DNA of 58,939 nt from JANLQX01 sp031368095 (GCA_031368095.1 JANLQX010000514.1:1-58939); one strand, 5' to 3'; shown: positions 7,852 through 15,327, counted from the stretch's first letter. The notes: generated by a model from the letters alone, not told the origin. Translations and numbers: made by a program.

Positions 7852-7967
7852 AAGGCCCCTCACCCAAGTAAGGATTGAAATAAAAAACCGAAACCAAAAA
7901 TAAATTGCCGGCCTCGGGGGGTTAAGCCTTGCAGCCTCCCTTACTTGGGCCTTCCGAGCGCCGGCAA
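7852..7967 (+). ncRNA. Predicted H-type RNA pseudoknot upstream of the replication gene
   Basis: Two long helices interlock. Stem 1 pairs AAGGCCC (7852-7858) and AAGTAAGG (7866-7873) with 7939-7953, 15 bp with a 7-base bulge, or alternatively 11 continuous pairs using CCC 7863-7865. Stem 2 pairs 7905-7917, inside the loop of stem 1, with 7954-7967, 13 bp with one bulged C. Stem 2's 3' strand begins at the base after stem 1 ends, so the helices can stack. Loop 1 (7874-7904) is A-rich. It ends 53 bases before the start of the replication gene. IncB/IncI plasmid repZ translation is controlled by a pseudoknot, so translational control of the initiator is the leading guess; a DNA origin element is the alternative. 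Confidence 0.6.
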
Positions 7968-8020
7968 CATATTTGGAGTGTGTATGCGCGATTGCGCTAC
8001 TAAAATCAGATCGTTTGAGT

Positions 8021-9244
8021 ATGAAGCAAGGTAAGCTGCCAGCTTTTCAGTTTTATCCCGGCGACTGGAGAAAAGATCCTGGCGTGCAATCTCTCTCTTT
8101 CCATGACCGTGGGGTCTGGTTTGAAATTATCTGCCTCATGCACGAATCAGAATTTAGGGGAAAACTAATTTTAAATGGCAAGCCTATGCCACAAGACGCT
8201 CTTGCCCGCCTGCTCGGTTTGGATAACCAAATTCTAACCAAAACAATCGACAACCTGTTAAACTATGGCGTAGCATCCCTATGTGATGAGACCGCCGCCC
8301 TTATCTGCCGTAGAATGTTGCGCGATGAAGAGGTCCGTATTATACAGAAAAATTTCGGCAAGCAGGGAGGAAATCCGGCGTTGTGCGAAAATTACAATAT
8401 GCCTGGTTTTGTTTATCTCATTCAGAGATCAGGAGACGGCAAAACGAAAATAGGAATTAGTGAAAACCCAACTCGGAGGCTTTACAGGCTTCGGTCAACC
8501 CATAAGGGTCAATCTCTGGAAATGCTAGGCTCGTTCCATGTTCAGGATATGGGGTATACGGAATCATGCCTACACAAAAAATATGCCTCAGTCGCTGATG
8601 GTGAATGGTTTTCAATAGGAAATAGCGAAATTGAAGAAATTAAGCAATATTTGATAGAATTACCCCATAAGGGTCAATCCAAGGATAATGAAACCCCTTC
8701 ATCTTCATCTTCATCTTCGGATCAAGATAAAGATAAGATCACCCACCCCGCGCGCGCGCATGTGCGCGTTGATGGATTCGAACCGGTGAGACCTGTTGAA
8801 TCTCCGCCTCCGACAACTCAGTTTTGCGCCGATCGTGCCTTGAAGGTTTTGAACCTCTATCCGTCTGTTGCCAAAAAAGACGGTAGGCCGGTTAGCAAAT
8901 CTATGCACGCTCAAAACCTCCTGGCGGCCCGTATAGCCAAGAGTCCGGATTACCCATGGGAAGAGCATGCCCAACTCATGGAGTTGAACCACACGCCCCC
9001 TGACGCCCATAAATGGGCGGATACGTTGCCGGATCAAATTGCCTTGAATGGACTCAGGAAAAGCAAAATCGAAATCAACAAAGGAGCCGCGAATGGAAGC
9101 CATCAAGCAGGCGCTAAACGCTTTGAATCTGAAATCCAAAGAAACGCGCGTCGAGCAAAGGAAATTTTCGGACCTCGATCGAATGCGGATAATACGCGGG
9201 ATGATAGCGGGGTTTTTCATAGCCACGGGGCGGGGGATTCCTGA
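8021..9244 (+). CDS. YdaU/DUF1376-like replication protein with inserted GIY-YIG-type (T5orf172/MUG113-like) domain
   Basis: 407 residues from ATG 8021; a longer reading from GTG 7973 adds residues that lack family character. Residues 1-120 (LPAFQFYPGDWRKDPGVQSL, RGVWFEIICLMHES, then RRMLRDEE) are the winged-helix part of DUF1376/YdaU phage replication initiators. These usually continue GGNP into a Ser-rich linker. Here, directly after GGNPAL, about 85 residues with the core GFVYLIQ, KTKIGIS, NPTRRLYRLRS and GEWFSI have been inserted. That is a GIY-YIG-like fold of the T5orf172 type. A Ser/Asp linker and a C-terminal domain follow. The 3' 152 bases overlap the next gene. Expected role: origin recognition or helicase recruitment. 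Confidence 0.7.
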   Translation: MKQGKLPAFQFYPGDWRKDPGVQSLSFHDRGVWFEIICLMHESEFRGKLILNGKPMPQDALARLLGLDNQILTKTIDNLLNYGVASLCDETAALICRRMLRDEEVRIIQKNFGKQGGNPALCENYNMPGFVYLIQRSGDGKTKIGISENPTRRLYRLRSTHKGQSLEMLGSFHVQDMGYTESCLHKKYASVADGEWFSIGNSEIEEIKQYLIELPHKGQSKDNETPSSSSSSSDQDKDKITHPARAHVRVDGFEPVRPVESPPPTTQFCADRALKVLNLYPSVAKKDGRPVSKSMHAQNLLAARIAKSPDYPWEEHAQLMELNHTPPDAHKWADTLPDQIALNGLRKSKIEINKGAANGSHQAGAKRFESEIQRNARRAKEIFGPRSNADNTRDDSGVFHSHGAGDS

Positions 9245-9593
9245 TGCAGATTACCTGGAGCCAGCGGTGGAGATGGCTATGATTGATTGGGCGAGAATTC
9301 CTGCTGGCGATCTTCCCGAAGTTTGTGCAAGAGCCAGGCTTCTTGCCACTGGTAAAAACGGAAACTGGCCAGCCACTACAACGGAAGTGATGCAAGCATG
9401 GCGAAGCATTTCCTCCGAGTACCATCGAACAGCTTACCAGAGGATTCAAAAGGAGCGCGAGGCGCTTATTGAGTCCGGTACCGCACTGGCGGAGCCTACC
9501 ATCACAGAAATATCCGATCAAGGGCGAGAAGATTTTTTCGATGAATTGTACGCAAGCGCAGGCCTGCGGCGCCATAAGGTTACACCAAACTAA
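9093..9593 (+). CDS. Probable replication accessory protein (helicase-loader position)
   Basis: 166 residues from ATG 9093, chosen for the SD AAAGGAG six bases upstream; an in-frame TTG at 9048 lacks one. Nested deeply in the end of the previous gene. The core IIRGMIAGFFIATGRGIPDA, YLEPAVEMAMIDWARIP and GNWPATTTEVMQAW is helical. In layout it recalls lambda P-like or other phage helicase-loading partners that follow an O-like protein, but I see no diagnostic motif. No Walker motif, so it is not a DnaC-type ATPase. Confidence 0.55.
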   Translation: MEAIKQALNALNLKSKETRVEQRKFSDLDRMRIIRGMIAGFFIATGRGIPDADYLEPAVEMAMIDWARIPAGDLPEVCARARLLATGKNGNWPATTTEVMQAWRSISSEYHRTAYQRIQKEREALIESGTALAEPTITEISDQGREDFFDELYASAGLRRHKVTPN

Positions 9594-9642
9594 GGGCTGA
9601 TTTTGGAATGAGAGTTGAAGTAAACCAAATAAAGGCGATAAA

Positions 9643-10287
9643 ATGAGCAGTACAGGCCGTGGATCTATCCGAGTCGAAAATGATTTTTACCCAACACCGG
9701 TCCAAACCATTCAATCCATTTTTGACAGGATCCATTGGGGCAAGGTCGAAACATTTTTAGAGCCATGCCGAGGTGACGGAGTGATTCTGAACATGGTTCC
9801 CGATCCAATCGTAAAACATTCTTGCGAGATAATGGACGGGCAGGATTATTTTCTTACGGCAACCCCTTCGGTCGATTTGACTCTAACGAACCCGCCATTC
9901 TCGTCCGCGCTGGAGTTTCTTTCAAAAGCGATCGACGGCTCGAAAACTGTGGTGTTTCTGTTGCGAACCAACTTTCTCGGATCTGCAAAACGAATGCCCT
10001 ATCTTTCCGCTCATAGGCCAACACACCTGTACCAGCTTTCGGAAAGGCCGTCATTTGTGGATGTTTGCAAAGGCGGGCTTGTTCGAACTACCGGAGCGGC
10101 AGGAAAAATACTTAACTCCGAAAAGAAGAAAGGATGTGGTTGGGCTTTTCAGAAAAATGCAGGAGTTAAAGAGTGCCCAAACTGCGGGGGAAATGTTAGC
10201 GCCGGCACCGACTCGATTGAATACGCTTGGTTTTGTTGGGATAACGGACAGATAATGAAAGACATGCCTGGAATTTATTTTCTATGA
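9643..10287 (+). CDS. Orphan DNA adenine-N6 methyltransferase
   Basis: 214 residues. An early FLEPCRGDGVIL corresponds to the SAM-binding motif and DLTLTNPPFSSALEFL contains the NPPF catalytic motif of N6-adenine methyltransferases. A Cys cluster near the end (CGWAF, CPNCGG) could bind zinc. No restriction endonuclease is beside it, so it is an orphan that would protect phage DNA or mark origins. The stop overlaps a following short frame as ATGA. Confidence 0.8.
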   Translation: MSSTGRGSIRVENDFYPTPVQTIQSIFDRIHWGKVETFLEPCRGDGVILNMVPDPIVKHSCEIMDGQDYFLTATPSVDLTLTNPPFSSALEFLSKAIDGSKTVVFLLRTNFLGSAKRMPYLSAHRPTHLYQLSERPSFVDVCKGGLVRTTGAAGKILNSEKKKGCGWAFQKNAGVKECPNCGGNVSAGTDSIEYAWFCWDNGQIMKDMPGIYFL

Positions 10288-10427
10288 AAAATCCGGTATT
10301 ATATCAAATCAGCATTTCGGAATTCGTCACCAATTATAATGGTCACGAATATTCTTTAGGAGTGTTCGGTAAAATTTTAGGTAAAGCCTTTTTTAAAATC
10401 GTGTTTCGCGTAACTTATTCTTTTTGA
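10284..10427 (+). CDS. 47-residue hypothetical protein coupled to the methyltransferase
   Basis: ATG 10284 overlaps the methyltransferase TGA (ATGA) and the frame runs 47 codons to TGA at 10425-10427. The product starts MKNPVLYQISISEF and ends with a basic/hydrophobic helix (LGKAFFKIVFRVTYSF). An imperfect inverted repeat (10322-10350, 11-bp arms with one mismatch) lies within it and may be an operator instead. Coding status uncertain. Confidence 0.35.
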   Translation: MKNPVLYQISISEFVTNYNGHEYSLGVFGKILGKAFFKIVFRVTYSF

Positions 10428-10438
10428 TTGGAGCGAGA

Positions 10439-11263
10439 ATGAGCAAGAGCGTTGTTGAGTGGGCAGATGCCGTATGGGACCCGTTAGTGCTTTGGCCATC
10501 CAAACTCGAAGAACCAATTTCATTAACAGGCGCATTAAAAATATTTACCGGGCTTCATTCGGACCTATGGGATGATTCCGTTCCTTTTGAATACCTGGAT
10601 AGCATTATGGATGTGGTAAGGCGTTCGGAAAATCACACGTTTCAATTTCTTTCCAGGCGAACCGATCGAATGGCAGAATACTTCCTTACTCGCCCGCCAG
10701 TTGGGTGGCCGTTTCCAAATGCATGGCTTGGAGTGTACGCAGAAAGTCAGCCAGCCTTCAATGCCAGAATGGAAATGTTTAAACCGATTCCGGCAGCTTT
10801 GAAATGGCTTTCGTACCAGCCAGCATTAGGGCCTATTAATCTGAGAAAGGCGCTAAATATCATAGGCGCAGAAGGATCTGCATTGTGGATGCCAGGAAAT
10901 GGCGCGCGTGATTTGGACTGGGTAGTCTGTGGCGGAGAGTTTGGGAAAAATGCAAGAGCCTCAAACCCCGAGTGGTTCCGGCTTGTTCGCGACCAATGTT
11001 GCGCCGTCGGTGTCCCATTCTTTTTCAGCAATTGGGGAGAGTGGGCCCCTGATCACCATGGCTCGTCGATATCTCTCACGCGCATGGCTGTTTTTCATCC
11101 GGAGGATACTGGGGAACCACCTATTTACCTTCGGGATATGAATCCATCAAATCGGTCTGCATGGGCTGTAAATGCTTATGGAGACACTCCAATGTACATG
11201 GTCGGAAAGAAGCATTCCGGACGATTGCTGGACGGATTAGAATGTCAGGAGTTTCCAGAATGA
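10439..11263 (+). CDS. DUF5131 (phage Gp37/Gp68) family protein lacking the Cys cluster
   Basis: 274 residues from ATG 10439 (SD TTGGAGCG). Family hallmarks: VVEWADAVWDP at the start, SDLWDD, FQFLSRRTDRM, then VCGGEFGKNARASNPEW, RDQCCAVGVPFFFSNWGEW and a C-terminal LLDGLECQEFPE. In DUF5131 proteins the start normally continues into a GC...CxxCYA cluster; here that stretch is replaced by VLWPSKLEEPISLTGALKIF, so the putative metal or FeS site is missing. Function of the family is unproven. The stop is coupled to the next gene (ATGA). Confidence 0.8.
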   Translation: MSKSVVEWADAVWDPLVLWPSKLEEPISLTGALKIFTGLHSDLWDDSVPFEYLDSIMDVVRRSENHTFQFLSRRTDRMAEYFLTRPPVGWPFPNAWLGVYAESQPAFNARMEMFKPIPAALKWLSYQPALGPINLRKALNIIGAEGSALWMPGNGARDLDWVVCGGEFGKNARASNPEWFRLVRDQCCAVGVPFFFSNWGEWAPDHHGSSISLTRMAVFHPEDTGEPPIYLRDMNPSNRSAWAVNAYGDTPMYMVGKKHSGRLLDGLECQEFPE

Positions 11264-11736
11264 ATATTATGAAGAGCGGTTCGAAGGTGGTATGCCAAAA
11301 GTGTTTTGCAGTTCAGTCGCTACCTGTTGCAAATATTGAAGCTGGTCGGTACGCGGATTACGCCTGTGTGGAATGTTCCGAAAAGATGAATATTCTCAGC
11401 CTAGAAATCGTAGAAAGGCGAGTTTTGGAGCTGAAATGTTGGCCCGACAATTTCAGGCAGATCAAGCGAGGCGTTAAAACTTGCGATATACGAGTCAATG
11501 ACCGAGGCTACAAAGTAGGGGACACTCTTCACCTGCGGGAATGGATCCCCAGTGCCGATTACGATTTAGATGGGAGTGGAGAATACACTGGCCATTTTGT
11601 TTATGTCCAAGTCAAGCATGTGGTATGCGGTCAGCTTGGGATTCCACGGGGCCTCGCCGTCCTGTCGATTTCAAGCCCGCAGTTGTGGAGAAATAAAATA
11701 CTTGGTAAAAAAACTAAAAAGGTGTTGACCGTTTAA
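11260..11736 (+). CDS. DUF3850/ASCH-like protein with N-terminal zinc ribbon
   Basis: 158 residues from ATG 11260, coupled by ATGA and preceded by CAGGAG. Residues 10-45 hold CQKC and CVEC, a zinc ribbon. The C-terminal part reads LELKCWPDNFRQIKRGVKTC, IRVNDRGYKVGDTLHLREW and EYTGHFVYVQVKHV, which is the DUF3850 pattern, an ASCH/PUA-like nucleic-acid-binding fold. One of three ASCH-type proteins in this phage. Confidence 0.8.
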   Translation: MNIMKSGSKVVCQKCFAVQSLPVANIEAGRYADYACVECSEKMNILSLEIVERRVLELKCWPDNFRQIKRGVKTCDIRVNDRGYKVGDTLHLREWIPSADYDLDGSGEYTGHFVYVQVKHVVCGQLGIPRGLAVLSISSPQLWRNKILGKKTKKVLTV

Positions 11737-11753
11737 AACCTTTTGGGTAATTT
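11725..11753 (+). promoter_or_regulatory. Promoter for the DUF1064-xis-int operon
   Basis: TTGACC (11725-11730), 17-bp spacer, TAATTT (11748-11753). A TATTCCA half-site at 11765-11771 sits at the expected transcript start, so it could act as an operator for the integration genes. SD-like AGGAAT precedes the start at 11792. Confidence 0.55.
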
Positions 11754-11791
11754 AAAGAATATGTTATTCCATAGAATTAATAGGAATCAGA

Positions 11792-12319
11792 ATGTCACTT
11801 AACGGAGCGAAACTTTGCCCTACTTGCGGATCCATCGGATGGAAGGAAAAAGGCTCCCGCATGTACAGATGCAAAAGCGACCACCGCTTTGGGAATAAGT
11901 TTGGTGCCAAGCGCGCCAATGTTGGGCTTGGTACGGATCCGGAATTAACCAGGCGGTTCGGACACTTCGATTCGCGTCTTGAGTTGGATTATTTTAGAGA
12001 GGTGCTTGGCTGGTTGGAAAAAGCGGGAGAGATCACAGAGTTGAGGCACCACACAATTATTCACCTTATCCCAGGTTTCAATTTTGAAACAGACTGGGAT
12101 TACAAAACCAAGGACGGCGTATATCGCATTGCAGATACCAAAGGCGTGGCCGATGCTCGTTTTAAGTGCATTGTTGCCATGTGGCCGTTCTTTGGTCATG
12201 GGCCCTTGGACATCGTGAAGCGGTCAGGAACAAAGTGGCTTATTCGGACGGTCCCAGTAGGCAAGTGGGGAATTAAACCAGGGATCACGGCTCCCTGGGA
12301 ATTCACAAAGGTGGCATGA
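11792..12319 (+). CDS. DUF1064 phage nuclease with N-terminal zinc ribbon
   Basis: 175 residues. An N-terminal CPTCGSIGWKEKG...YRC module looks like a zinc ribbon. The core has FDSRLELDYFREVLGWLEKA, then FNFETDWDYKTKDGVYRIAD and TKG, the E...D...(D/E)xK spacing of DUF1064, a restriction-endonuclease-like fold found in phage recombination and resolvase loci. Likely acts on branched DNA. It is the first gene of the integration operon and is coupled to the excisionase (ATGA). Confidence 0.75.
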   Translation: MSLNGAKLCPTCGSIGWKEKGSRMYRCKSDHRFGNKFGAKRANVGLGTDPELTRRFGHFDSRLELDYFREVLGWLEKAGEITELRHHTIIHLIPGFNFETDWDYKTKDGVYRIADTKGVADARFKCIVAMWPFFGHGPLDIVKRSGTKWLIRTVPVGKWGIKPGITAPWEFTKVA

Positions 12320-12531
12320 TGGAAGCAACATCCTCAACAAATGAATTACTCACAGCTACGGACCTTATGGACTGGCTACAGGTTGGGCCAAAATGGGTGG
12401 AGAAAAACACTCAGGCCCGCCGCATTCCCGGTCAATTCAAAGCGGGCCGTGCATGGCGCTATGACCGGGCCGCTATTGAAAAACAACGCTTAGCCACTGG
12501 CCAAATTCTCTTGCCGAAAAAGTCTAAATAA
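12316..12531 (+). CDS. xis: Excisionase-like HTH protein
   Basis: 71 residues with a MerR/HTH_17 type winged helix: LLTATDLMDWLQVGPKWVEK, then ARRIPGQFKAGRAWRYDRAA. This is the standard layout of small excisionases and of AlpA-like regulators. It overlaps the nuclease gene upstream (ATGA) and the integrase downstream (TAATG), as expected for a recombination-direction factor co-produced with its integrase. Confidence 0.75.
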   Translation: MMEATSSTNELLTATDLMDWLQVGPKWVEKNTQARRIPGQFKAGRAWRYDRAAIEKQRLATGQILLPKKSK

Positions 12532-13673
12532 TGCAACTTTATAATGGCCAGCCCATGGCGCCCATATCCGGAGGAAACTTCGCTATGGGCATTACCAAAC
12601 TAGCGCCAAACCATTTTTTCATCAAAGCACGGCATAAGACCAATGGGGAAGACCGTCGGGAACAGCTTCATTTTACTGGCACAAAAGCCCAGGCGGAAGA
12701 AAAGTACCTCGAAATCCTTAGACGCCTCCGCCGCGAAAAAAAGCCCGCTCAGGCCTTTGGCGACCTTTTAGCCGCATACTGTGAAAGCCGGGGCGGCGTT
12801 ATACCCCGGTCCCAGCGATCGATTTTCGAAGATCTTGCCAGGGATTTGGGCGGTGTAGATTTGGCGGCCATTGGCGACAAACTGCAAGAGTATGCCGGCA
12901 TACTTAGGCGGTTGCCGTCTAAAACCACGGGCCGCAAATTATCGGCTGCAAGCTTAAACCGGAGACGGGCCATGGTGGCAGCCTCATTAAACTTGGCTGT
13001 TGAGTTAAAAATTATCCCACACTCACCGCTTAACGCCGCCGTATGGCCAAAAGAGAATGAAGTCCCTCGGGATCGATTTTTGTCCCACGTCGAGTCTACG
13101 GCCCTGCTGAACGCTATTTCCATGTCGGCCCCGCACCTTTTGCCTGTGACGCAATTTGCCCTTCAAGTGCCGTGCCGCAAGGCAGAGCTTGTATCCATGA
13201 CCCGCGCCGATTTGGATCTCTTCCACAATGCGATCAGAGTCCACAACGGCACAACCAAGAACGAGGCTGGCGCATGGAAACCGATTCCTCCGAATATGGT
13301 GCCCTATTTCCGATCCATTCCTGCGGACTGTCCGTACCTTTTCTATCGCATGGAGCGCGGCCAATACGCACCCCTTGGGGATTTTAAACGATCTTGGGCG
13401 ACAGCCAAGCGTATTGCCGGAATTCAGAACCTGCGTTTTCACGATACTCGGCACATATCCGCTACTGCATTGGTGGACGCCGGCACCCCAGAAAGGGCCG
13501 TCATGGACATAGCCGGATGGCGCACAAATATGCTTTCGACTTATTATTCCAGTTCCAGCAAAAAGGCTTTAAGCCTTGTTAAATTTGGTAACGGAAGTGG
13601 CAACACAGGGGCAACTTTCGAGGGGGTTGGGCTAAAAACTGGTAAGAATGGGACAGAAAGGACGGTTTTGTAA
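12531..13673 (+). CDS. int: Tyrosine-recombinase integrase
   Basis: 380 residues. The N-terminal third (arm- and core-binding) is basic, followed by the catalytic domain. The conserved set is visible: Arg216 in PCRKAEL, His304/Arg307 in FHDTRH, Trp330 in the GWR box, and the nucleophile Tyr338 or Tyr339 in STYYSS. It catalyses site-specific exchange between attP and the bacterial attB. The gene ends 13 bases before the tRNA-Lys-like core at 13687, and two arm-type repeats lie within its last 80 bases. Starts with TAATG coupling to xis. Confidence 0.93.
   Translation: MQLYNGQPMAPISGGNFAMGITKLAPNHFFIKARHKTNGEDRREQLHFTGTKAQAEEKYLEILRRLRREKKPAQAFGDLLAAYCESRGGVIPRSQRSIFEDLARDLGGVDLAAIGDKLQEYAGILRRLPSKTTGRKLSAASLNRRRAMVAASLNLAVELKIIPHSPLNAAVWPKENEVPRDRFLSHVESTALLNAISMSAPHLLPVTQFALQVPCRKAELVSMTRADLDLFHNAIRVHNGTTKNEAGAWKPIPPNMVPYFRSIPADCPYLFYRMERGQYAPLGDFKRSWATAKRIAGIQNLRFHDTRHISATALVDAGTPERAVMDIAGWRTNMLSTYYSSSSKKALSLVKFGNGSGNTGATFEGVGLKTGKNGTERTVL
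13597..13615. repeat. attP left arm-type sites (GTGGCAAC / GGGGCAAC)
   Basis: GTGGCAAC (13597-13604) and GGGGCAAC (13608-13615) lie one helical turn apart in the 3' end of int. The same two octamers occur in reverse order and same orientation at 13844 and 13856 on the other side of the tRNA-like core. They are probable integrase arm-binding sites. Confidence 0.6.
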
Positions 13674-13686
13674 CGTGTCCTTTTGT

Positions 13687-13731
13687 CTCTTAATCAGCGG
13701 GTCGAAGGTTCAATCCCTTCAGTACCCACCA
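13687..13731 (+). other. attP core: 3' half of tRNA-Lys(CTT)
   Basis: From 13687 the sequence is a tRNA missing its 5' half: anticodon loop CTCTTAA (anticodon CTT), 3' anticodon stem TCAGC, T stem GAAGG (13704-13708), loop TTCAATC, CCTTC (13716-13720), acceptor AGTACCC, discriminator A and encoded CCA (13729-13731). No 5' acceptor or D-arm precedes it. Phages that use a tRNA 3' end as attB carry this identity segment in attP to rebuild the tRNA after integration. Adjacent to int and flanked by arm repeats. Confidence 0.88.
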
Positions 13732-13843
13732 TTTTCTCCTGGCTTATTGCGGGATTCTGCAAGGAATCGCCATAGTAAGACCCGGGGGCTTGGTGACCAT
13801 CCCTCTCGAAAACCCCCATTGTACCCCCACGAACCCCCACAAA

Positions 13844-13863
13844 GGGGCAACGTAGGTGGCAAC
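13844..13863. repeat. attP right arm-type sites (GGGGCAAC / GTGGCAAC)
   Basis: GGGGCAAC (13844-13851) and GTGGCAAC (13856-13863) mirror the pair in int. Just upstream (about 13812-13841) three ACCCCCA-type repeats occur in tandem. The stretch 13732-14048 has no convincing gene and is best read as the right arm of attP plus the leader of the 14049 gene. Confidence 0.6.
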
Positions 13864-13995
13864 TTCCATTTAACCCGGGCGCCTTGGGCTGGCTTCCCTG
13901 GTACTTCAAATTTTTGCCTTTCCTCCAAGGCCCTGCTAAAACTTTGCCTAAAACCCGTCCAAGCTACCGGATCAAATAGCCAGTCCGTCGTACTG

Positions 13996-14021
13996 CCGGC
14001 GAAAGGGAATCCCCTTGCCGG
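13996..14021 (+). promoter_or_regulatory. Leader hairpin before the ASCH operon
   Basis: CCGGC/GCCGG and AAGGG/CCCTT form a two-part stem separated by a GA bulge with an AATC loop, 27 bases before the ATG and just ahead of the SD (CCAGGAGG, about 14034). No T-tract follows, so it is more likely a leader structure than a terminator. Confidence 0.4.
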
Positions 14022-14048
14022 TGGCTTGGCTCCCCAGGAGGTTGGCCG

Positions 14049-14804
14049 ATGAAAGAGCGACCGATTTTGTTTTCTGGCCCCATGGTGCGAGCGATACTCG
14101 ACGGGCGGAAAACTGTAACGCGGCGAGTGGTAAAGCCTCAGCCTCCAAGCGATTGTCAGGTATGGGCTGGATGGATCCTAGACTCAACATCAGGTGATGA
14201 CGTTGGGAAAGCCTCCTGGCATGACCAGGTTGGACCACTGGCCTACAAAACCCACCGGGTACGATGCCCCTATGGCCAGTTAGGGGATCATTTGTGGGTG
14301 AGGGAAGCTTGGTCTTATTACCGCCCATTTGCATCGGATCGAACAAACAAAATTCTGTACCGTGCCGACCTAGATAATTGCGGTCAATGCCCAGTCCAGC
14401 TAGATAACGACGTTGTTTTAGTTGATCCTCGGGACGGATGGAAACCATCTATCCACATGCCTAGATGGGCTTCCCGCATATCCCTAGAGGTTACAGAGAT
14501 TAGGGTACAGAGGTTGCAGGATATCACGGAGGATGAAGCCATCCGCGAGGGAGCGGTATGGCACGACTTCGGGCGGGAATGCGGCCATTTTGGAGCATGG
14601 CAGGGCGTGGGCGATTGCAAGGGCGAATTTCACCCCCAGCGCAACGGGTGGACGATGGAGCCACCTGCGGCGAGTGCGGGAAACTGCTTGCCGTCTGCTC
14701 GCATGGCTTTTGCGAATCTGATAAATAAAATCAACGGGCCAGAGACATGGGCATCAAATCCTTGGGTCTTCGTGATTTCGTTTAGGAGAATGTATGCACA
14801 ATAA
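14049..14804 (+). CDS. ASCH-domain phage protein
   Basis: 251 residues. The start PILFSGPMVRAILDGRKTVT with RRVVKPQP, then GQLGDHLWVREAWSYY, KPSIHMPRWASRISLEV, ITEDEAIREG and a C-terminal NPWVFVISFRRM are the classic landmarks of phage ASCH-domain proteins. The ASCH/PUA-like fold binds RNA or modified nucleobases; the phage role is unproven. Strong SD (CCAGGAGG). Its end overlaps the next gene by 11 bases. Confidence 0.88.
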   Translation: MKERPILFSGPMVRAILDGRKTVTRRVVKPQPPSDCQVWAGWILDSTSGDDVGKASWHDQVGPLAYKTHRVRCPYGQLGDHLWVREAWSYYRPFASDRTNKILYRADLDNCGQCPVQLDNDVVLVDPRDGWKPSIHMPRWASRISLEVTEIRVQRLQDITEDEAIREGAVWHDFGRECGHFGAWQGVGDCKGEFHPQRNGWTMEPPAASAGNCLPSARMAFANLINKINGPETWASNPWVFVISFRRMYAQ

Positions 14805-15327
14805 ACCACATACCGAAAACGCAAAGGCAAAAATGAGAGCCGCTCGTCTAGGCGTACCAGCTCTCTGGAAGCATCGTCCGTCTAGGATTGTTGGCGGAGC
14901 GGTAGAGTACCGGTGTGGCCGATGCGGTCTTTTTTTCCAGCGCGGCAATTTCTATAAAAACAATCGAACAATTCTTGGTATAAAAAACCAATGCAAGGCG
15001 TGCCATATTGAGGGTTCTATTAGAACGCGAGATATCAAAAAAACAAGAGAAGCAAACAAAATCTACGCTCGCGCCAAACGCATCAAGGATCCGGAGGCGG
15101 TTCGGGCTATGGAGCGCAAAAGAGTTCGCGTCAAGGACGACCGAGTAGAGGCTAGGTCCATACTGAATGATGCCGTAAAATCCGGAAAGATACTAAAGCC
15201 AAGCGACTGCTCTTCCTGCGGCCATCATGGCCGGATTACTGGACATCATCAAGATTATTCTAAGCCCTTGGAAGTCGAGTGGTTATGCTACGAATGCCAC
15301 GGGAAGGAACATCGTCATGCAGTATAA
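14794..15327 (+). CDS. HNH-type zinc protein (candidate endonuclease)
   Basis: 177 residues. Two zinc clusters: YRCGRCGLFF with CKAC in the N-terminal half, and DCSSCGHHGRITGHHQDYSK followed by WLCYECHGKEH at the C-terminus. The second is an HNH-like treble-clef (HH at the start of the beta-beta-alpha, H at the end) common in small phage proteins. A basic helix (RAKRIKDPEAVRAMERKRVR) lies between. The 21159 gene carries a related module. Probably DNA-binding or cleaving; catalytic function unproven. Confidence 0.7.
   Translation: MHNKPHTENAKAKMRAARLGVPALWKHRPSRIVGGAVEYRCGRCGLFFQRGNFYKNNRTILGIKNQCKACHIEGSIRTRDIKKTREANKIYARAKRIKDPEAVRAMERKRVRVKDDRVEARSILNDAVKSGKILKPSDCSSCGHHGRITGHHQDYSKPLEVEWLCYECHGKEHRHAV

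Noticed and set aside
7973..8020. GTG start upstream of the replication gene
   Set aside because: The extra 16 residues have no similarity to the family, and the family start (MKQGKLPAFQFYPGDW-like) is at 8021.
8699..8766. TCT/TCA microsatellite and CGCGCG run as regulatory signals
   Set aside because: They encode the Ser-rich linker and the following residues of the replication protein and need no other explanation.
9643..10287. A restriction-modification pair
   Set aside because: No endonuclease partner adjoins the methyltransferase; neighbours are DUF5131 and ASCH-like genes.
13687..13731. A functional tRNA gene
   Set aside because: Only the 3' half is present; the 5' acceptor strand and D arm are missing. 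Explained better as the attP core.
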